A DNA stretch of 64,000 nt from Crocinitomicaceae bacterium (GTDB lineage: Bacteria; Bacteroidota; Bacteroidia; Flavobacteriales_D; Crocinitomicaceae), in the NCBI GenBank assembly GCA_028689775.1, contig JAQVCM010000005.1:124001-188000 (forward strand), in the 5' to 3' direction. Of the stretch, positions 1-7,919 are shown one piece after another. The notes below the pieces were generated by a model. The model searched no databases and was not told the origin of the DNA. It worked only from the letters and a program-made list of their open reading frames with translations. Numbering within the stretch: the first letter of the stretch is position 1; every line of letters begins with the position of its first letter. The translations under genes were made by a program, and so were the position numbers.

Positions 1-808
1 TTTGAAAAACAAGATTCCTGTTACGCACATTACGTTCTTAATTGGTACATTGGCAATTACAGGATTCCCGTTGCTTTCAGGATTCTATTCCAAAGATGAG
101 ATTTTAGCAGTTGCTTTCGGACAAAATACAACTTTGTATATCTTGGTTTTAATCAGTGTGATCATGACTGCGATGTACATGTTTAGATTGTACTTCGTAA
201 CGTTCCACGGAACATACAGAGGTTCGAAAGAAACGGAAAGTCACATTCACGAAGGACCAGCAAGTATGACGCTTCCTTTGGTTGTTTTGGCTGTGCTTTC
301 AGTGATCGGTGGTGTTTTGAACCTACCGGGAATTTGGTTTAAAAATCAAGCACATTGGTTGTCTCATTATTTGGAACGCAATACTGCAGGACTAGAAAAA
401 ATTGTTACGGATCATCTTGCAGACTCTACCGTAATGGTGCTGATGGCTGTTGCAGTTTTGGTGACTTTAGCAATTCTAGCGGTTTCTTATTCGGTTTACG
501 TGAAGAAAAATTCCATTCCAGTTGAAGATTCAGAACTTTCTGGATGGGAAAAAGTTTCAGCAAATAAACTTTACATTGACGAAATCTACAACTTCTTGTT
601 TGTTAAACCAATTGTATGGATGTCTGAAAAAGGATATAGCTTCTTTGAATTGTATTTCTTAAACGGAATTGTATTGACGATTACCAAAGGCATTGCTGCC
701 GGTGGTGAACGCGTTAAGAAATGGCAATCTGGATATGCCAATTGGTATGTTCTCTGGATGGTTTCCGGAATAGTTGGATTGATTGTATATTACCTTGTGA
801 AAATTTAA
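1..808 (+). CDS. nuoL: NADH-quinone oxidoreductase subunit L, C-terminal part (5' end outside window)
   Basis: This is the last 268 codons of the proton-pumping antiporter-like subunit L of respiratory complex I, an inner-membrane protein. The frame is open from base 2 with no start, so the gene enters from upstream; the TTG at base 2 is internal. Visible are the conserved stretch around LLSGFYSKDEIL near the beginning, several hydrophobic segments, and a final membrane helix (VLWMVSGIVGLIVYYLVKI) matching the C-terminal anchor of the NuoL lateral helix. The immediate followers nuoM and nuoN confirm the operon order nuoL-M-N. The stop lies five bases before the proposed TTG start of nuoM, which suggests translational coupling. 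Confidence 0.95.
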   Translation, partial: LKNKIPVTHITFLIGTLAITGFPLLSGFYSKDEILAVAFGQNTTLYILVLISVIMTAMYMFRLYFVTFHGTYRGSKETESHIHEGPASMTLPLVVLAVLSVIGGVLNLPGIWFKNQAHWLSHYLERNTAGLEKIVTDHLADSTVMVLMAVAVLVTLAILAVSYSVYVKKNSIPVEDSELSGWEKVSANKLYIDEIYNFLFVKPIVWMSEKGYSFFELYFLNGIVLTITKGIAAGGERVKKWQSGYANWYVLWMVSGIVGLIVYYLVKI

Positions 809-813
809 AAGCT

Positions 814-2274
814 TTGGAACTACTTATAATACCTCTTTTATTTGCGCTTATCGCGCTATTCGTCCCAAAACAATTCTTGCGTTATTACGCATTGATTGGT
901 GGACTAGTTTCTACAGCAGTTGCTGTTGGTCACGTTGTTACCTATGTTCCAGCTGATTTATATGTTTCTGTATTTGATCCAAATTGGGCATCTACTTTCG
1001 GTCTAACTTACAAAATGGGTTACGACGGAATTAGTTTAATCATGATAGTCTTAACCAACTTGGTGACCTTCTTGATTTTGCTCAGTAACTTCAATGGAAC
1101 ATTGGCTTCCAACAGAATGTTTACTTCCATGGTTTTCTTCATGCAAGTTGGACTTTTGGGTGTTTTCCTTTCCATGGACGGATTACTGTTCTACGTTTTC
1201 TGGGAAATTTCATTGATTCCAGTATTCTTAATCTTTTTATGGTTCGGTGCTCCGGGACGCAAAGCGGATTTAATCAAGTTCTTCATCTATACCTTTGTTG
1301 GTTCCTTGGCAATGCTTTTTGCCTTGATGATGTTGAAAGTCGGTGGCTCTGGATTTGAAGGTGCAGCGAGTTTCTCTTGGGAAGACCTGATGAAAGTTCA
1401 GTTAGGAACTACTTCCGCATTGTGGGTTATGGGTGGATTCTTCTTGGCATTCGCCGTAAAAATTCCGCTTTTCCCTTTCCACGGATGGCAGCCAGAAACC
1501 TATGTGAAATCGCCAATGGCAGGAACGATGCTTTTATCAGCCCTGATGTTGAAAATGGCACTTTACGGAATGATGCGTTGGATGTTGCCAATGGCTCCTG
1601 AAGCAATTGAAAGTTATACGATGCCAGTTGTTGTTTTAGGAACAATCGGTGTAATTTACGCTGCAATCTTGGCGATTCGTCAGAAAAACATCAAAAGAAC
1701 ATTCGCTTTCGCTTCCATTTCGCACGTTGGTTTAATCGCTGCAGGAATTGTGGTGATGAGTTACGATGCCATGACTGGTGCAGTGATTCAAATGGTCAAC
1801 CACAGTTTGGTTGCGGTTGGATTGTTCTTAGCTGCTGAAGTAATTGATCGTCGTTTAGGAACCAATGAATATGAAAATCTAGGAGGAATCGCTAAACAAG
1901 CGCCTCGCTTCGCATTCTGGTTCGGTGCCATTGTTTTCGCAGGAATTTCAATTCCGCTGACTAGTGGTTTCATCGGTGAGTTCTTGTTGATTCGTGGAGT
2001 TTACTTCTACGACATGACGTGGGGAATCTTAATCGGTACAACGCTTATCTTGGCGTGTGTTTACACATTCAGAGCGTACCAATTGAGTATGAACGGACCT
2101 TCCAAAAACTTTAATTTTCCAGACTTAACCTGGAATGAGACTGCAGTATTCTTCGTTCTGATGGTACTAATCGTTTTCATTGGTGTTTATCCTCAAATGA
2201 TCGTTGAGGTCATTGAACCAAGTTTAAAAACACTGCTTGATAATATTCATTCTTCACAAAATATAGCTCACTAA
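814..2274 (+). CDS. nuoM: NADH-quinone oxidoreductase subunit M
   Basis: This encodes a complex I membrane-arm subunit with an antiporter-like proton channel. The protein is about 486 residues from the chosen TTG start and almost entirely hydrophobic. Family signatures are clear: the MDGLLFYVFWEISLIPVFLI segment with the conserved membrane glutamate, KIPLFPFHGWQPETYVKSP, and the SISHVG motif. The frame stays open back to 721 inside nuoL, but that extension (rich in Trp and Cys, out of frame with nuoL) does not resemble a NuoM N-terminus. TTG at 814, giving MELLIIPLLFALIALF, does, and it sits just after the nuoL stop. A TTG start is the uncertain part; the product call is secure. Confidence 0.95.
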   Translation: MELLIIPLLFALIALFVPKQFLRYYALIGGLVSTAVAVGHVVTYVPADLYVSVFDPNWASTFGLTYKMGYDGISLIMIVLTNLVTFLILLSNFNGTLASNRMFTSMVFFMQVGLLGVFLSMDGLLFYVFWEISLIPVFLIFLWFGAPGRKADLIKFFIYTFVGSLAMLFALMMLKVGGSGFEGAASFSWEDLMKVQLGTTSALWVMGGFFLAFAVKIPLFPFHGWQPETYVKSPMAGTMLLSALMLKMALYGMMRWMLPMAPEAIESYTMPVVVLGTIGVIYAAILAIRQKNIKRTFAFASISHVGLIAAGIVVMSYDAMTGAVIQMVNHSLVAVGLFLAAEVIDRRLGTNEYENLGGIAKQAPRFAFWFGAIVFAGISIPLTSGFIGEFLLIRGVYFYDMTWGILIGTTLILACVYTFRAYQLSMNGPSKNFNFPDLTWNETAVFFVLMVLIVFIGVYPQMIVEVIEPSLKTLLDNIHSSQNIAH

Positions 2275-2275
2275 A

Positions 2276-3637
2276 ATGACAGCTCTCATTATCTTATTTA
2301 TTACCGCTTTACTTTCGCTTTTTATTGCGTTTACAAAGAAACCTTGGATGGTTTTGACGGTTGCATCTGCTGGATTAATTGCAAGTGCTACGGCATTGAT
2401 ATGTGAAAGTAAGTGTGCCAACATGCTTCAATTTGAAGGACTAGAATTTACGAGTTTTGCTATTTTCTACGGCGTTATCGCAATGATTTTTGCCTTCTTG
2501 ATTCTTTTAACAGCCTATTCTTCTTTCAAAGAAACACCAGAACATACAGGAGATTACATCGGATTGTTGTTGTTTTCTTTATGTGGTGCATTGATTATGT
2601 TTGCGTTTACAGACATGTTCATGTTCTTCTTAGGACTTGAAATTTTGTCTATTCCAGTTTATGTAATGGCAGGAAGTAGGAAATCAGATTTGCGTTCTTC
2701 GGAAGCTTCTTTGAAATATTTCTTAACTGGTGCCTTCTCTACTGGAGTGGTACTTTTCGGTATTGCGTGGGTTTACGGAGGAACAGGTTCTTTCAAATTA
2801 GCTGAAATCAACACGGCAATCATGGCGCAAGAAACTGCTTCACCATTGGTATACGTTGGTATGCTGATGATTATGGCTTCATTTTTATTTAAAATCGGAG
2901 CAACGCCCTTTCACTTTTGGTCGCCTGACGTGTATGACGGTAGTCCAGTTGTTGTAACAGGATTCATGGCGACGATCGTGAAATTAGCAGGATTTGGTGC
3001 GTTTCTTAAAATGTTCTCCATGGCTTTCGGTTCGTTACACGATTTCTGGGCACCTGCTTTAGGATTCATTGCAGTGATTACGATGTTTGTAGGGAATTTA
3101 TCTGCGATCAAACAAATTCGTTTCAAGCGTCTATTAGCGTATTCTAGTATTGCACACGTTGGTTATGCTTTGTTGACATTGGTAATTCAAAGCCCAGATA
3201 GTCCATTCAATTTAATGGCTTATTTGTTTGCTTATGGATTCTCGATCATCGCATTGGTAACGGTTTCATTGATTTTAAACGACGAAGAAGATCAAATTTC
3301 TTCGTTCAAAGGTTTAGCGAGAAGAAATCCTTATGTTGGTTTTGTAGCAGTTGTAGCTTTGCTTTCAATGGCTGGTATTCCACCATTGATGGGATTCTTT
3401 GGAAAGTATTTGGTTTTTGCTGAAGCGATTGGAGAACAGCCTTGGTTGGTTGCAATTGCCTTATTGAATTCTGGAATTGGAGTTTATTACTATTTAAGAA
3501 TCGTAATTTTAACCGTACAGAAACCAGAAGAAGGTAGTCCAGTTGTTTCAAAACACAAGGTTCCTGCGTTGCAGTGGTTCGTTTTGGCAGTTTGTGCAGC
3601 GGCAATCTTATTTGGTGGAAACATGTTGATTTTTTAA
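2276..3637 (+). CDS. nuoN: NADH-quinone oxidoreductase subunit N
   Basis: This encodes the third antiporter-like membrane subunit of complex I (453 residues). Recognisable elements are FLGLEILSIPVYVMAG with the conserved membrane glutamate, SLKYFLTGAFSTG, KIGATPFHFWSPDVYDGSP and SSIAHVGYAL, all typical of NuoN. About a dozen or more membrane helices are expected. The ATG follows the nuoM stop with one intervening base, so it is the last gene of the operon. A stem-loop just beyond the stop (3641-3674) fits a transcript end. Confidence 0.96.
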   Translation: MTALIILFITALLSLFIAFTKKPWMVLTVASAGLIASATALICESKCANMLQFEGLEFTSFAIFYGVIAMIFAFLILLTAYSSFKETPEHTGDYIGLLLFSLCGALIMFAFTDMFMFFLGLEILSIPVYVMAGSRKSDLRSSEASLKYFLTGAFSTGVVLFGIAWVYGGTGSFKLAEINTAIMAQETASPLVYVGMLMIMASFLFKIGATPFHFWSPDVYDGSPVVVTGFMATIVKLAGFGAFLKMFSMAFGSLHDFWAPALGFIAVITMFVGNLSAIKQIRFKRLLAYSSIAHVGYALLTLVIQSPDSPFNLMAYLFAYGFSIIALVTVSLILNDEEDQISSFKGLARRNPYVGFVAVVALLSMAGIPPLMGFFGKYLVFAEAIGEQPWLVAIALLNSGIGVYYYLRIVILTVQKPEEGSPVVSKHKVPALQWFVLAVCAAAILFGGNMLIF

Positions 3638-3640
3638 TTC

Positions 3641-3674
3641 AAGACACTTGGAGATTTCTGTTTTAAAGTGTCTT
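3641..3674 (+). terminator. Stem-loop closing the nuo operon
   Basis: AAGACACTT (3641-3649) pairs with AAGTGTCTT (3666-3674) in a perfect 9-bp stem with a 16-nt loop, starting three bases after the nuoN stop. The following T-run is short, so this is a weak intrinsic terminator or a 3'-end stabiliser. Confidence 0.6.
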
Positions 3675-3812
3675 TAGTTACGAATTAACAGCGTTTTGTT
3701 TTGAAAAAGTTAACGATTTCTGCCGTTTAATTGTTGTTTATATCTCGTAACTTTACAAGACTTAAATGAACACGTTTAAACGCAGCGTCAATAACAATTT
3801 AAAACAAAACAG

Positions 3813-4190
3813 ATGGGACTTTTTTCAAGAAAACCAAAAGAAGAAAAAGAATCGAACGGAATGCCGTGGATTGAACTAAAATCAGTTCAACAATTTCACG
3901 ACATATACAATACGCCTTCAGATAAATTGAAAGTGTTTTTCAAACACAGCACACGTTGCAGCATCTCATCGATGGCACTCCGTAATTTTCAAGCTGAATG
4001 GAATATCAATAACGATTGTGCAGATTTGTACTTTCTCGATTTAATTGCTTTCAGAGATATTTCCAATGAAATTGCTGCTGTAACTGGTGTTGCACATCAA
4101 TCTCCGCAAGCGATTGTGTTGAAAGATAAACAAGTCAAATACCACGAATCACACAGCCACATTGATGCTGTTGAAATCCAAAAACTTTAA
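3813..4190 (+). CDS. ytxJ: Bacillithiol-system redox protein, YtxJ family monothiol bacilliredoxin (BrxC-like)
   Basis: A 125-residue cytoplasmic thioredoxin-fold protein. Family knowledge: YtxJ/BrxC (DUF2847) removes bacillithiol from mixed disulfides on proteins via a single cysteine in a TxCPIS-like motif. Here the motif reads HSTRCSISSMA, with one candidate active-site cysteine (about residue 50) and Ser in place of the usual Pro. The C-terminal half shows the expected LYFLDLIAFRDISNEIA and HQSPQAIVLKDKQVKYHESH segments. A TAACTTTA box near 3748 resembles the Bacteroidota -7 promoter element and would give a leader of about 55 bases. It implies a bacillithiol-using cell; no bacillithiol synthesis genes are in the window. 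Confidence 0.88.
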   Translation: MGLFSRKPKEEKESNGMPWIELKSVQQFHDIYNTPSDKLKVFFKHSTRCSISSMALRNFQAEWNINNDCADLYFLDLIAFRDISNEIAAVTGVAHQSPQAIVLKDKQVKYHESHSHIDAVEIQKL

Positions 4191-4200
4191 TAAAATAACC

Positions 4201-5268
4201 ATGAATTTGAATTTTTTAGTTCGAGTAGCTTTTCTTTTGTCTCTTGTTTTCATTGTACAAAGTTGTAAAAATGACCCAGTTGATTCTGATAAAATACCAG
4301 TATCATTTGCATTTTCTGACAACTTATCAACGGTATATGGACAATCCGTTCCACTAAAAATTCAAGTTCTTGAAAAAGACATTTCGAAATTAGAACTGGT
4401 ATTTGAAGACAGTGTCTTTCAAACTTGGACTAATCCACAGTCAGATGTAGAATTTACAATCAACTTGACTGGTTTTGGTGTGGGTGCGAAATCCATTAAA
4501 TTGGTTGCGCAATTAGCAGATGGCACAGAACACGTAGACCAACGAATTGTTCGTATTCTATCGGATATTTCTCCGGAAAGCAAAACTGCAAAAATTGTAA
4601 ATACCTATCCTCATAACAGTACAAGCTTTACACAAGGATTAGAATTCTACAACAACATACTTTATGAAAGTACAGGTGATCCAAACAGAACGGCTGCAAC
4701 GATGGTGGCGCAAGTGGAATTGGAAACTGGTAAAATCATCAATAAAAACGGTTTAGATGCTTCGTTCTTTGGTGAAGGAATTACGATTATGGATGGTATT
4801 TTATATCAATTGACTTGGACACAGCAAAAGTGTTTTATGTATGATTCAAAAACCTTAGAAATTAAATCCAAAGAATTCACTTATACCGGCGAAGGTTGGG
4901 GATTAGCGAATGACGGCAAGAATTTAATCATGTCAGACGGAACAGAACGTCTCGTTTTTAGAGATCCAAAAAACTTTCAGGTTGTGAAAACAATCGAAGT
5001 GTATGACAACGTTGGTCCAAGATCCAAATTGAACGAATTAGAATACATCGACGGAAAACTGTATGCCAACGTTTGGATGTTGGACATCATTCTTGAAATC
5101 GATCCAGAAACAGGAAAGGTTTTGGCTGAAATTGATGCAACTTCAGCTGCCGCTTTGGGAAGAAGTGGTGGAGATGTTTTGAACGGAATTGCGCACAATC
5201 CAAGCAATAAAAAGACTTATTTAACTGGTAAATATTGGTCTAAGTTGTTTGAAGTTGTTATTGAGTAA
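4201..5268 (+). CDS. Secreted glutaminyl-peptide cyclotransferase, plant-type (lipoprotein)
   Basis: About 355 residues from ATG 4201. A lipoprotein signal peptide ends at VQSCKND, so the protein is probably membrane-anchored outside the cytoplasm. An upstream in-frame ATG at 4162 overlaps ytxJ and would spoil the signal peptide, so 4201 is preferred. The C-terminal ~240 residues match the glutamine cyclotransferase family (PF05096), a five-bladed propeller that converts N-terminal glutamine to pyroglutamate: FTQGLEFYNNILYESTG, LYQLTWTQQKCFMYD, GWGLANDGKNLIMSDGT, LNELEYIDGKLYANVW and the final LNGIAHNP. The N-terminal ~110 residues form a beta-rich extra domain common in Bacteroidota versions. 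Confidence 0.9.
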   Translation: MNLNFLVRVAFLLSLVFIVQSCKNDPVDSDKIPVSFAFSDNLSTVYGQSVPLKIQVLEKDISKLELVFEDSVFQTWTNPQSDVEFTINLTGFGVGAKSIKLVAQLADGTEHVDQRIVRILSDISPESKTAKIVNTYPHNSTSFTQGLEFYNNILYESTGDPNRTAATMVAQVELETGKIINKNGLDASFFGEGITIMDGILYQLTWTQQKCFMYDSKTLEIKSKEFTYTGEGWGLANDGKNLIMSDGTERLVFRDPKNFQVVKTIEVYDNVGPRSKLNELEYIDGKLYANVWMLDIILEIDPETGKVLAEIDATSAAALGRSGGDVLNGIAHNPSNKKTYLTGKYWSKLFEVVIE

Positions 5269-5291
5269 CATCAATTTTCTTTGTAATTATT

Positions 5292-6125
5292 ATGGAAGGA
5301 ATTGCGAAGTATCGATATGGGTTCAACTCGATGGAAAAGGATGATGAAATCAAAGGACGAGGAAACTCGTATGATTTTGGGGCTAGGATGCACGATCCGA
5401 GACTTGGAAGGTTTTTAAGTCGAGACCCATTATTTGCTATTTACTTAGATTGGTCACCTTATGTATTTGCTGGAAACAATCCTATTGTTTTTATTGATGA
5501 TAATGGTGAGGGACCTCGTTATCCTGAAATTGCAGACGTTTTTGAAGCCCAGTTAAAAAAACAGAGTAAATATGTATCTTATATAAGAATAAATACCAGT
5601 ACAAGAGTTGAATTTAAAATCACCGCAAAAGTATTAGGCAAAGAACTTTATACTACATATAAGTTAAATACAAAAACAAGTGATTATGATTCTCATTCTG
5701 ATTTGATGTCTTGGGGAACGTCTTTTTATGAAGCTAGTATTGCAACAAGTAACAGTTGGACGAGACGTGTATATTATCAAATTCAATCGGCTGATGCGTG
5801 GGCTTCCGAATCCCCTTGGCATGGACTAATTGCTACCGCTAGCTTTATAGGAACAATTGCAACAGGTGGAGCATTAGCAACATTGGCAAAAACGCCACTT
5901 GCAAATTGGGGTATGATTGAATTTGGAACATTAATTTCAGGGATATTTGCAGTTGATGATTTAAGTCCTTATCTCATCGGAGAAAACAAAACCGCATTAG
6001 AATCATTAGGAATAAATAAAGATGGTTTAAAATTGACAAAAAATGCTAAAACCGCATTTGATGGAGTTAAAAATTTAAAGAATTTACTTGAGTTAAAAAA
6101 AGCGGATAATATAGGAAAAACTTGA
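5292..6125 (+). CDS. Orphan RHS-repeat core tip with variable C-terminus, probably frameshifted near its end
   Basis: A 277-residue protein that begins almost directly in an RHS repeat-associated core: YRYGFNSMEKDDEIKG, YDFGARMHDPRLGRFLSRDP, then YVFAGNNPIVFIDDNGEG. A full RHS protein would carry a thousand or more residues of YD-repeats before this, and none are here. After the core comes a unique region (about 80-277) with a glycine/alanine-rich hydrophobic stretch (about 178-225), as in polymorphic toxin tips. The frame stops at 6123-6125, but skipping one base of the A-run at 6116-6120 opens a frame to 6255 that runs on as coherent, helix-prone protein. No secretion signal is seen. It could be a displaced toxin tip (orphan module) or a decayed remnant. 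Confidence 0.7.
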   Translation: MEGIAKYRYGFNSMEKDDEIKGRGNSYDFGARMHDPRLGRFLSRDPLFAIYLDWSPYVFAGNNPIVFIDDNGEGPRYPEIADVFEAQLKKQSKYVSYIRINTSTRVEFKITAKVLGKELYTTYKLNTKTSDYDSHSDLMSWGTSFYEASIATSNSWTRRVYYQIQSADAWASESPWHGLIATASFIGTIATGGALATLAKTPLANWGMIEFGTLISGIFAVDDLSPYLIGENKTALESLGINKDGLKLTKNAKTAFDGVKNLKNLLELKKADNIGKT

Positions 6126-6255
6126 AAAAACTTTAGAAGGAATTATTTCGGCTTTAGAGAATACTCAAAATGTTTTAGAGTGGTTTCAAGAAAATGAGAG
6201 TAAAAACAAGGAGGAAACTGTGAAAAATGGAGTTGAAAAAACAAAAGGTAATTAA
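6121..6255 (+). pseudogene. Probable out-of-frame C-terminal end of the RHS tip
   Basis: This frame, offset by one from the RHS tip, reads LEKTLEGIISALENTQNVLE and continues as a charged helix to TAA at 6253-6255, overlapping the start of the next gene (6227) by 29 bases. It has no start codon of its own at the junction, and the overlap with the neighbour's start is the usual geometry of a toxin gene followed by its immunity gene. A single missing A in the run at 6116-6120 would join it to the upstream frame. Confidence 0.45.
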
Positions 6256-6667
6256 TAAAGACTTAGTAGTCTATTGTTTGAATAACTTTATGTTATCATT
6301 ATGTATCGCTTTTATTGTTTTACCATATATAATCCTTCCTGAAAGTTTCGTTTTTTTTACCTTTTTCAATGTTTTTTTATTTTATTTCTTAAAAAATAGT
6401 TTTAAGGTTTATGTTTTCAGTGAGAATGGATTAAGTTTAAAATATAGATTTTTTAAAAAAATAATTATCAATATAAATTATGACGAATTAGATGAAATAA
6501 CGTTCAATTATATAATATCACCACACTCTAGCCATAGTATTGCATTTACTTTAAAAAGAAAAAGCAAACAAATATTACCGACAATTAGTATGCAAAATTG
6601 GAACGAAGTAGAAAATTTAATTACCTTTTTTAAGAATAAAGATGTAAAATTAATTATTAATAAATAG
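6227..6667 (+). CDS. Membrane protein of unknown function, candidate immunity partner of the RHS tip
   Basis: 146 residues, not recognised as a named family. Two hydrophobic helices lie near the N-terminus (about 20-37 and 40-57, rich in Phe). They are followed by a soluble basic domain of alternating beta-type segments, reminiscent in layout of small bacterial PH-like membrane proteins. The codons are strongly AT-biased, as in the RHS tip. The ATG lies inside the probable tail of the RHS gene, as expected for translational coupling of toxin and immunity genes. The immunity role is an inference from position only. A strong stem-loop follows. Confidence 0.6.
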   Translation: MELKKQKVINKDLVVYCLNNFMLSLCIAFIVLPYIILPESFVFFTFFNVFLFYFLKNSFKVYVFSENGLSLKYRFFKKIIININYDELDEITFNYIISPHSSHSIAFTLKRKSKQILPTISMQNWNEVENLITFFKNKDVKLIINK

Positions 6668-6732
6668 GGTAATGTAGTAAACGGTCACTTTTCATATTTT
6701 AAGTATTTAAGTCATTGATAACAAACAATATT

Positions 6733-6763
6733 AATCCCAAGTATTTTCTTAGTACTTGGGATT
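6733..6763. terminator. Bidirectional stem-loop terminator
   Basis: AATCCCAAGTA (6733-6743) pairs perfectly with TACTTGGGATT (6753-6763), an 11-bp stem with a 9-nt loop followed by T-rich sequence. It lies between the converging RHS-neighbour gene (plus) and the XRE remnant (minus) and could serve both. Confidence 0.75.
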
Positions 6764-6770
6764 TTTAATT

Positions 6771-6959
6771 TCACAGCGTTGCAATATTTTTCTGAAAGAA
6801 GTCTTTAAATTTCTTTTTGGTGAGCATGGTATCAATTATTTTGAAAACGGTTTGTTTGTCGTCATCGTCTAATTGGTTAATGAGATTTAATTTTTCAAGA
6901 TCTGGTTTATCTTCAAGAGTCACTTCTTCAGGGATAATGTTGTCGTAATTTGTACTCAA
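6771..6959 (-). pseudogene. C-terminal remnant of an XRE-type transcriptional regulator
   Basis: About 62 residues ending in LTKKKFKDFFQKNIATL, preceded by LINQLDDDDKQTVFKIID. This resembles the dimerisation tail that follows the helix-turn-helix in small XRE-family regulators of Bacteroidota. The helix-turn-helix itself is absent. The apparent start is a TTG (complement of 6957-6959), and the frame continues upstream with no ATG to a stop near 6993-6995. The homologous part ends where the repeat at 6976-7115 begins, so the 5' end seems to have been lost at a rearrangement point. Confidence 0.55.
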
Positions 6960-6975
6960 CCCAGTGGATTTAAAA

Positions 6976-7115
6976 TATAGTAGCGCACGAAATTATGCAG
7001 GAGATCAAACCTTTTTGGAAATAGATTTGATGGGAAGCTAAAAGTTTTTATCTTGGCATCCGAAAAGGATCTAAATGAGCGTAGGCACGAGCAAGATGCT
7101 CGCGCCAGCTTTGGG
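6976..7115 (-). repeat. 140-bp dispersed repeat, copy 1 (inverted relative to copy 2)
   Basis: Read on the minus strand this begins CCCAAAG, runs through an imperfect palindrome (GCGAGCATC / TTGCTCG) and ends in GCTACTATA. Copy 2 at 26178-26316 on the plus strand has the same order with roughly 80% identity by eye, including the shared block AAAAACTTTTAGCTTC and the GGTTTGATCTCC block. Short open frames across it (for example 6956-7138 minus) are by-products of the repeat. Confidence 0.75.
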
Positions 7116-7163
7116 GGAAATTCAATCAGAAGACCCAACTATTCTTATACCTTAAAAATCGAT

Positions 7164-7499
7164 ATGAAAAAGCCTATCATTATACTTTCACTTGTATTAT
7201 TACTAATCTCGGTTTTTCTACTGATAATTACAATCTATCAGTTCTGGTATCCGTTAGACATTCTGGACAATTGGTCGCACAAGCACTATCACAATGTCGA
7301 TGAAATCTTCAATCTTTTATCCTTGGGGTTTATTTCCACATCCTTTCTTTCTCTAGGCACCTATTATTGGGGGAGCTACTCGTCTTCATTAAGGTATAAA
7401 AATGAAAACCTTATTTTAATAAGGTTATATACTATGATCTGTGTTCTAGTTGGCTTTTTTTTATACTGGATATCACACATGGAAGTAGGTTTCGGATAA
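7164..7499 (+). CDS. Small membrane protein of unknown function
   Basis: 111 residues from ATG 7164. The frame stays open back to 7053, but that part is translated from the repeat and is not protein-like. Three hydrophobic segments are visible: about 3-25 (IIILSLVLLLISVFLLII), about 47-67 and about 86-106. A short polar, His/Tyr-rich loop lies between the first and second. No family is recognised. It lies between two repeat clusters and has no partner gene on the same strand nearby. Confidence 0.5.
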   Translation: MKKPIIILSLVLLLISVFLLIITIYQFWYPLDILDNWSHKHYHNVDEIFNLLSLGFISTSFLSLGTYYWGSYSSSLRYKNENLILIRLYTMICVLVGFFLYWISHMEVGFG

Positions 7500-7573
7500 T
7501 AGACCTAATTCATCAGAATAATACTTAACATCAAAAATCTTATATATGGCAGATGTAATCTACCCTAGACTTT

Positions 7574-7632
7574 CCCAAGCTAGTGCGAGCGTCTCGCTCG
7601 TTCCCCAAGCTAGTGCGGGCGTATCGCTCGTT
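7574..7632 (+). repeat. Two tandem copies of a REP-like palindrome
   Basis: Two 29-nt units (7574-7602 and 7604-7632) begin CCCAAGCTAGTGCG and end CGCTCGTT, differing at two positions. Each contains an imperfect hairpin (CGAGCG / CGCTCG type). The tail GCGATTATTTTAAAA after the second copy matches the tail ACGATTATTTAAATT after the palindrome at 26184-26212, so these belong to the same family as the 140-bp repeats. Confidence 0.8.
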
Positions 7633-7907
7633 CTGCGATTATTTTAAAAGTTAGCGATTTTTAGACATAGATTACTTTTTTTCTTATCTTCAATTAACAA
7701 TGAGTAGAAAATAGATATTTGCTAATCCTGAAAACGCTTATTTTCTAAGCTTCGCAACCGTTAATTGCGTGGATGTTTTTACGCGAGAAATTTATTTAGG
7801 CATCCTTGCCGAATAACTAACATATTGCCGAAAGAATTAACTTGTGTTGAACCTGCTGTCTTGCTTCAATATTCTCATTTTTTACCCACCGATTCTAAAT
7901 CATTTTT

Positions 7908-7915
7908 TATCTTTG
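7908..7915 (+). promoter_or_regulatory. TAnnTTTG -7 box directly upstream of the glycosyltransferase start
   Basis: TATCTTTG at 7908-7915 matches the Bacteroidota -7 consensus, and ATG follows at 7920. No TTG is found at the -33 spacing. If used, transcription would begin at or next to the start codon, giving a leaderless or near-leaderless mRNA. GGAGG at 7915-7919 abuts the ATG, too close to act as a normal ribosome site. Confidence 0.4.
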
Positions 7916-7919
7916 GAGG

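Larger units (their letters stand above)
7500..7919. other. Intergenic stretch with tandem palindromic repeats
   Basis: 420 bases without a supported gene. The left third carries the tandem repeats listed separately. The rest (about 7640-7900) shows no convincing frame. A TATCTTTG -7-like box lies directly before the next gene. Confidence 0.6.

Noticed and set aside
6956..7138. 60-codon minus-strand frame across repeat copy 1
   Set aside because: It is the translation of the 140-bp repeat; Cys/Arg/Ser-rich composition without protein features.
7574..7632. Possible CRISPR array (two 29-nt repeats)
   Set aside because: Only two tandem units with a one-base gap, so no spacers; no cas genes nearby. 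REP-like palindromes explain it better.
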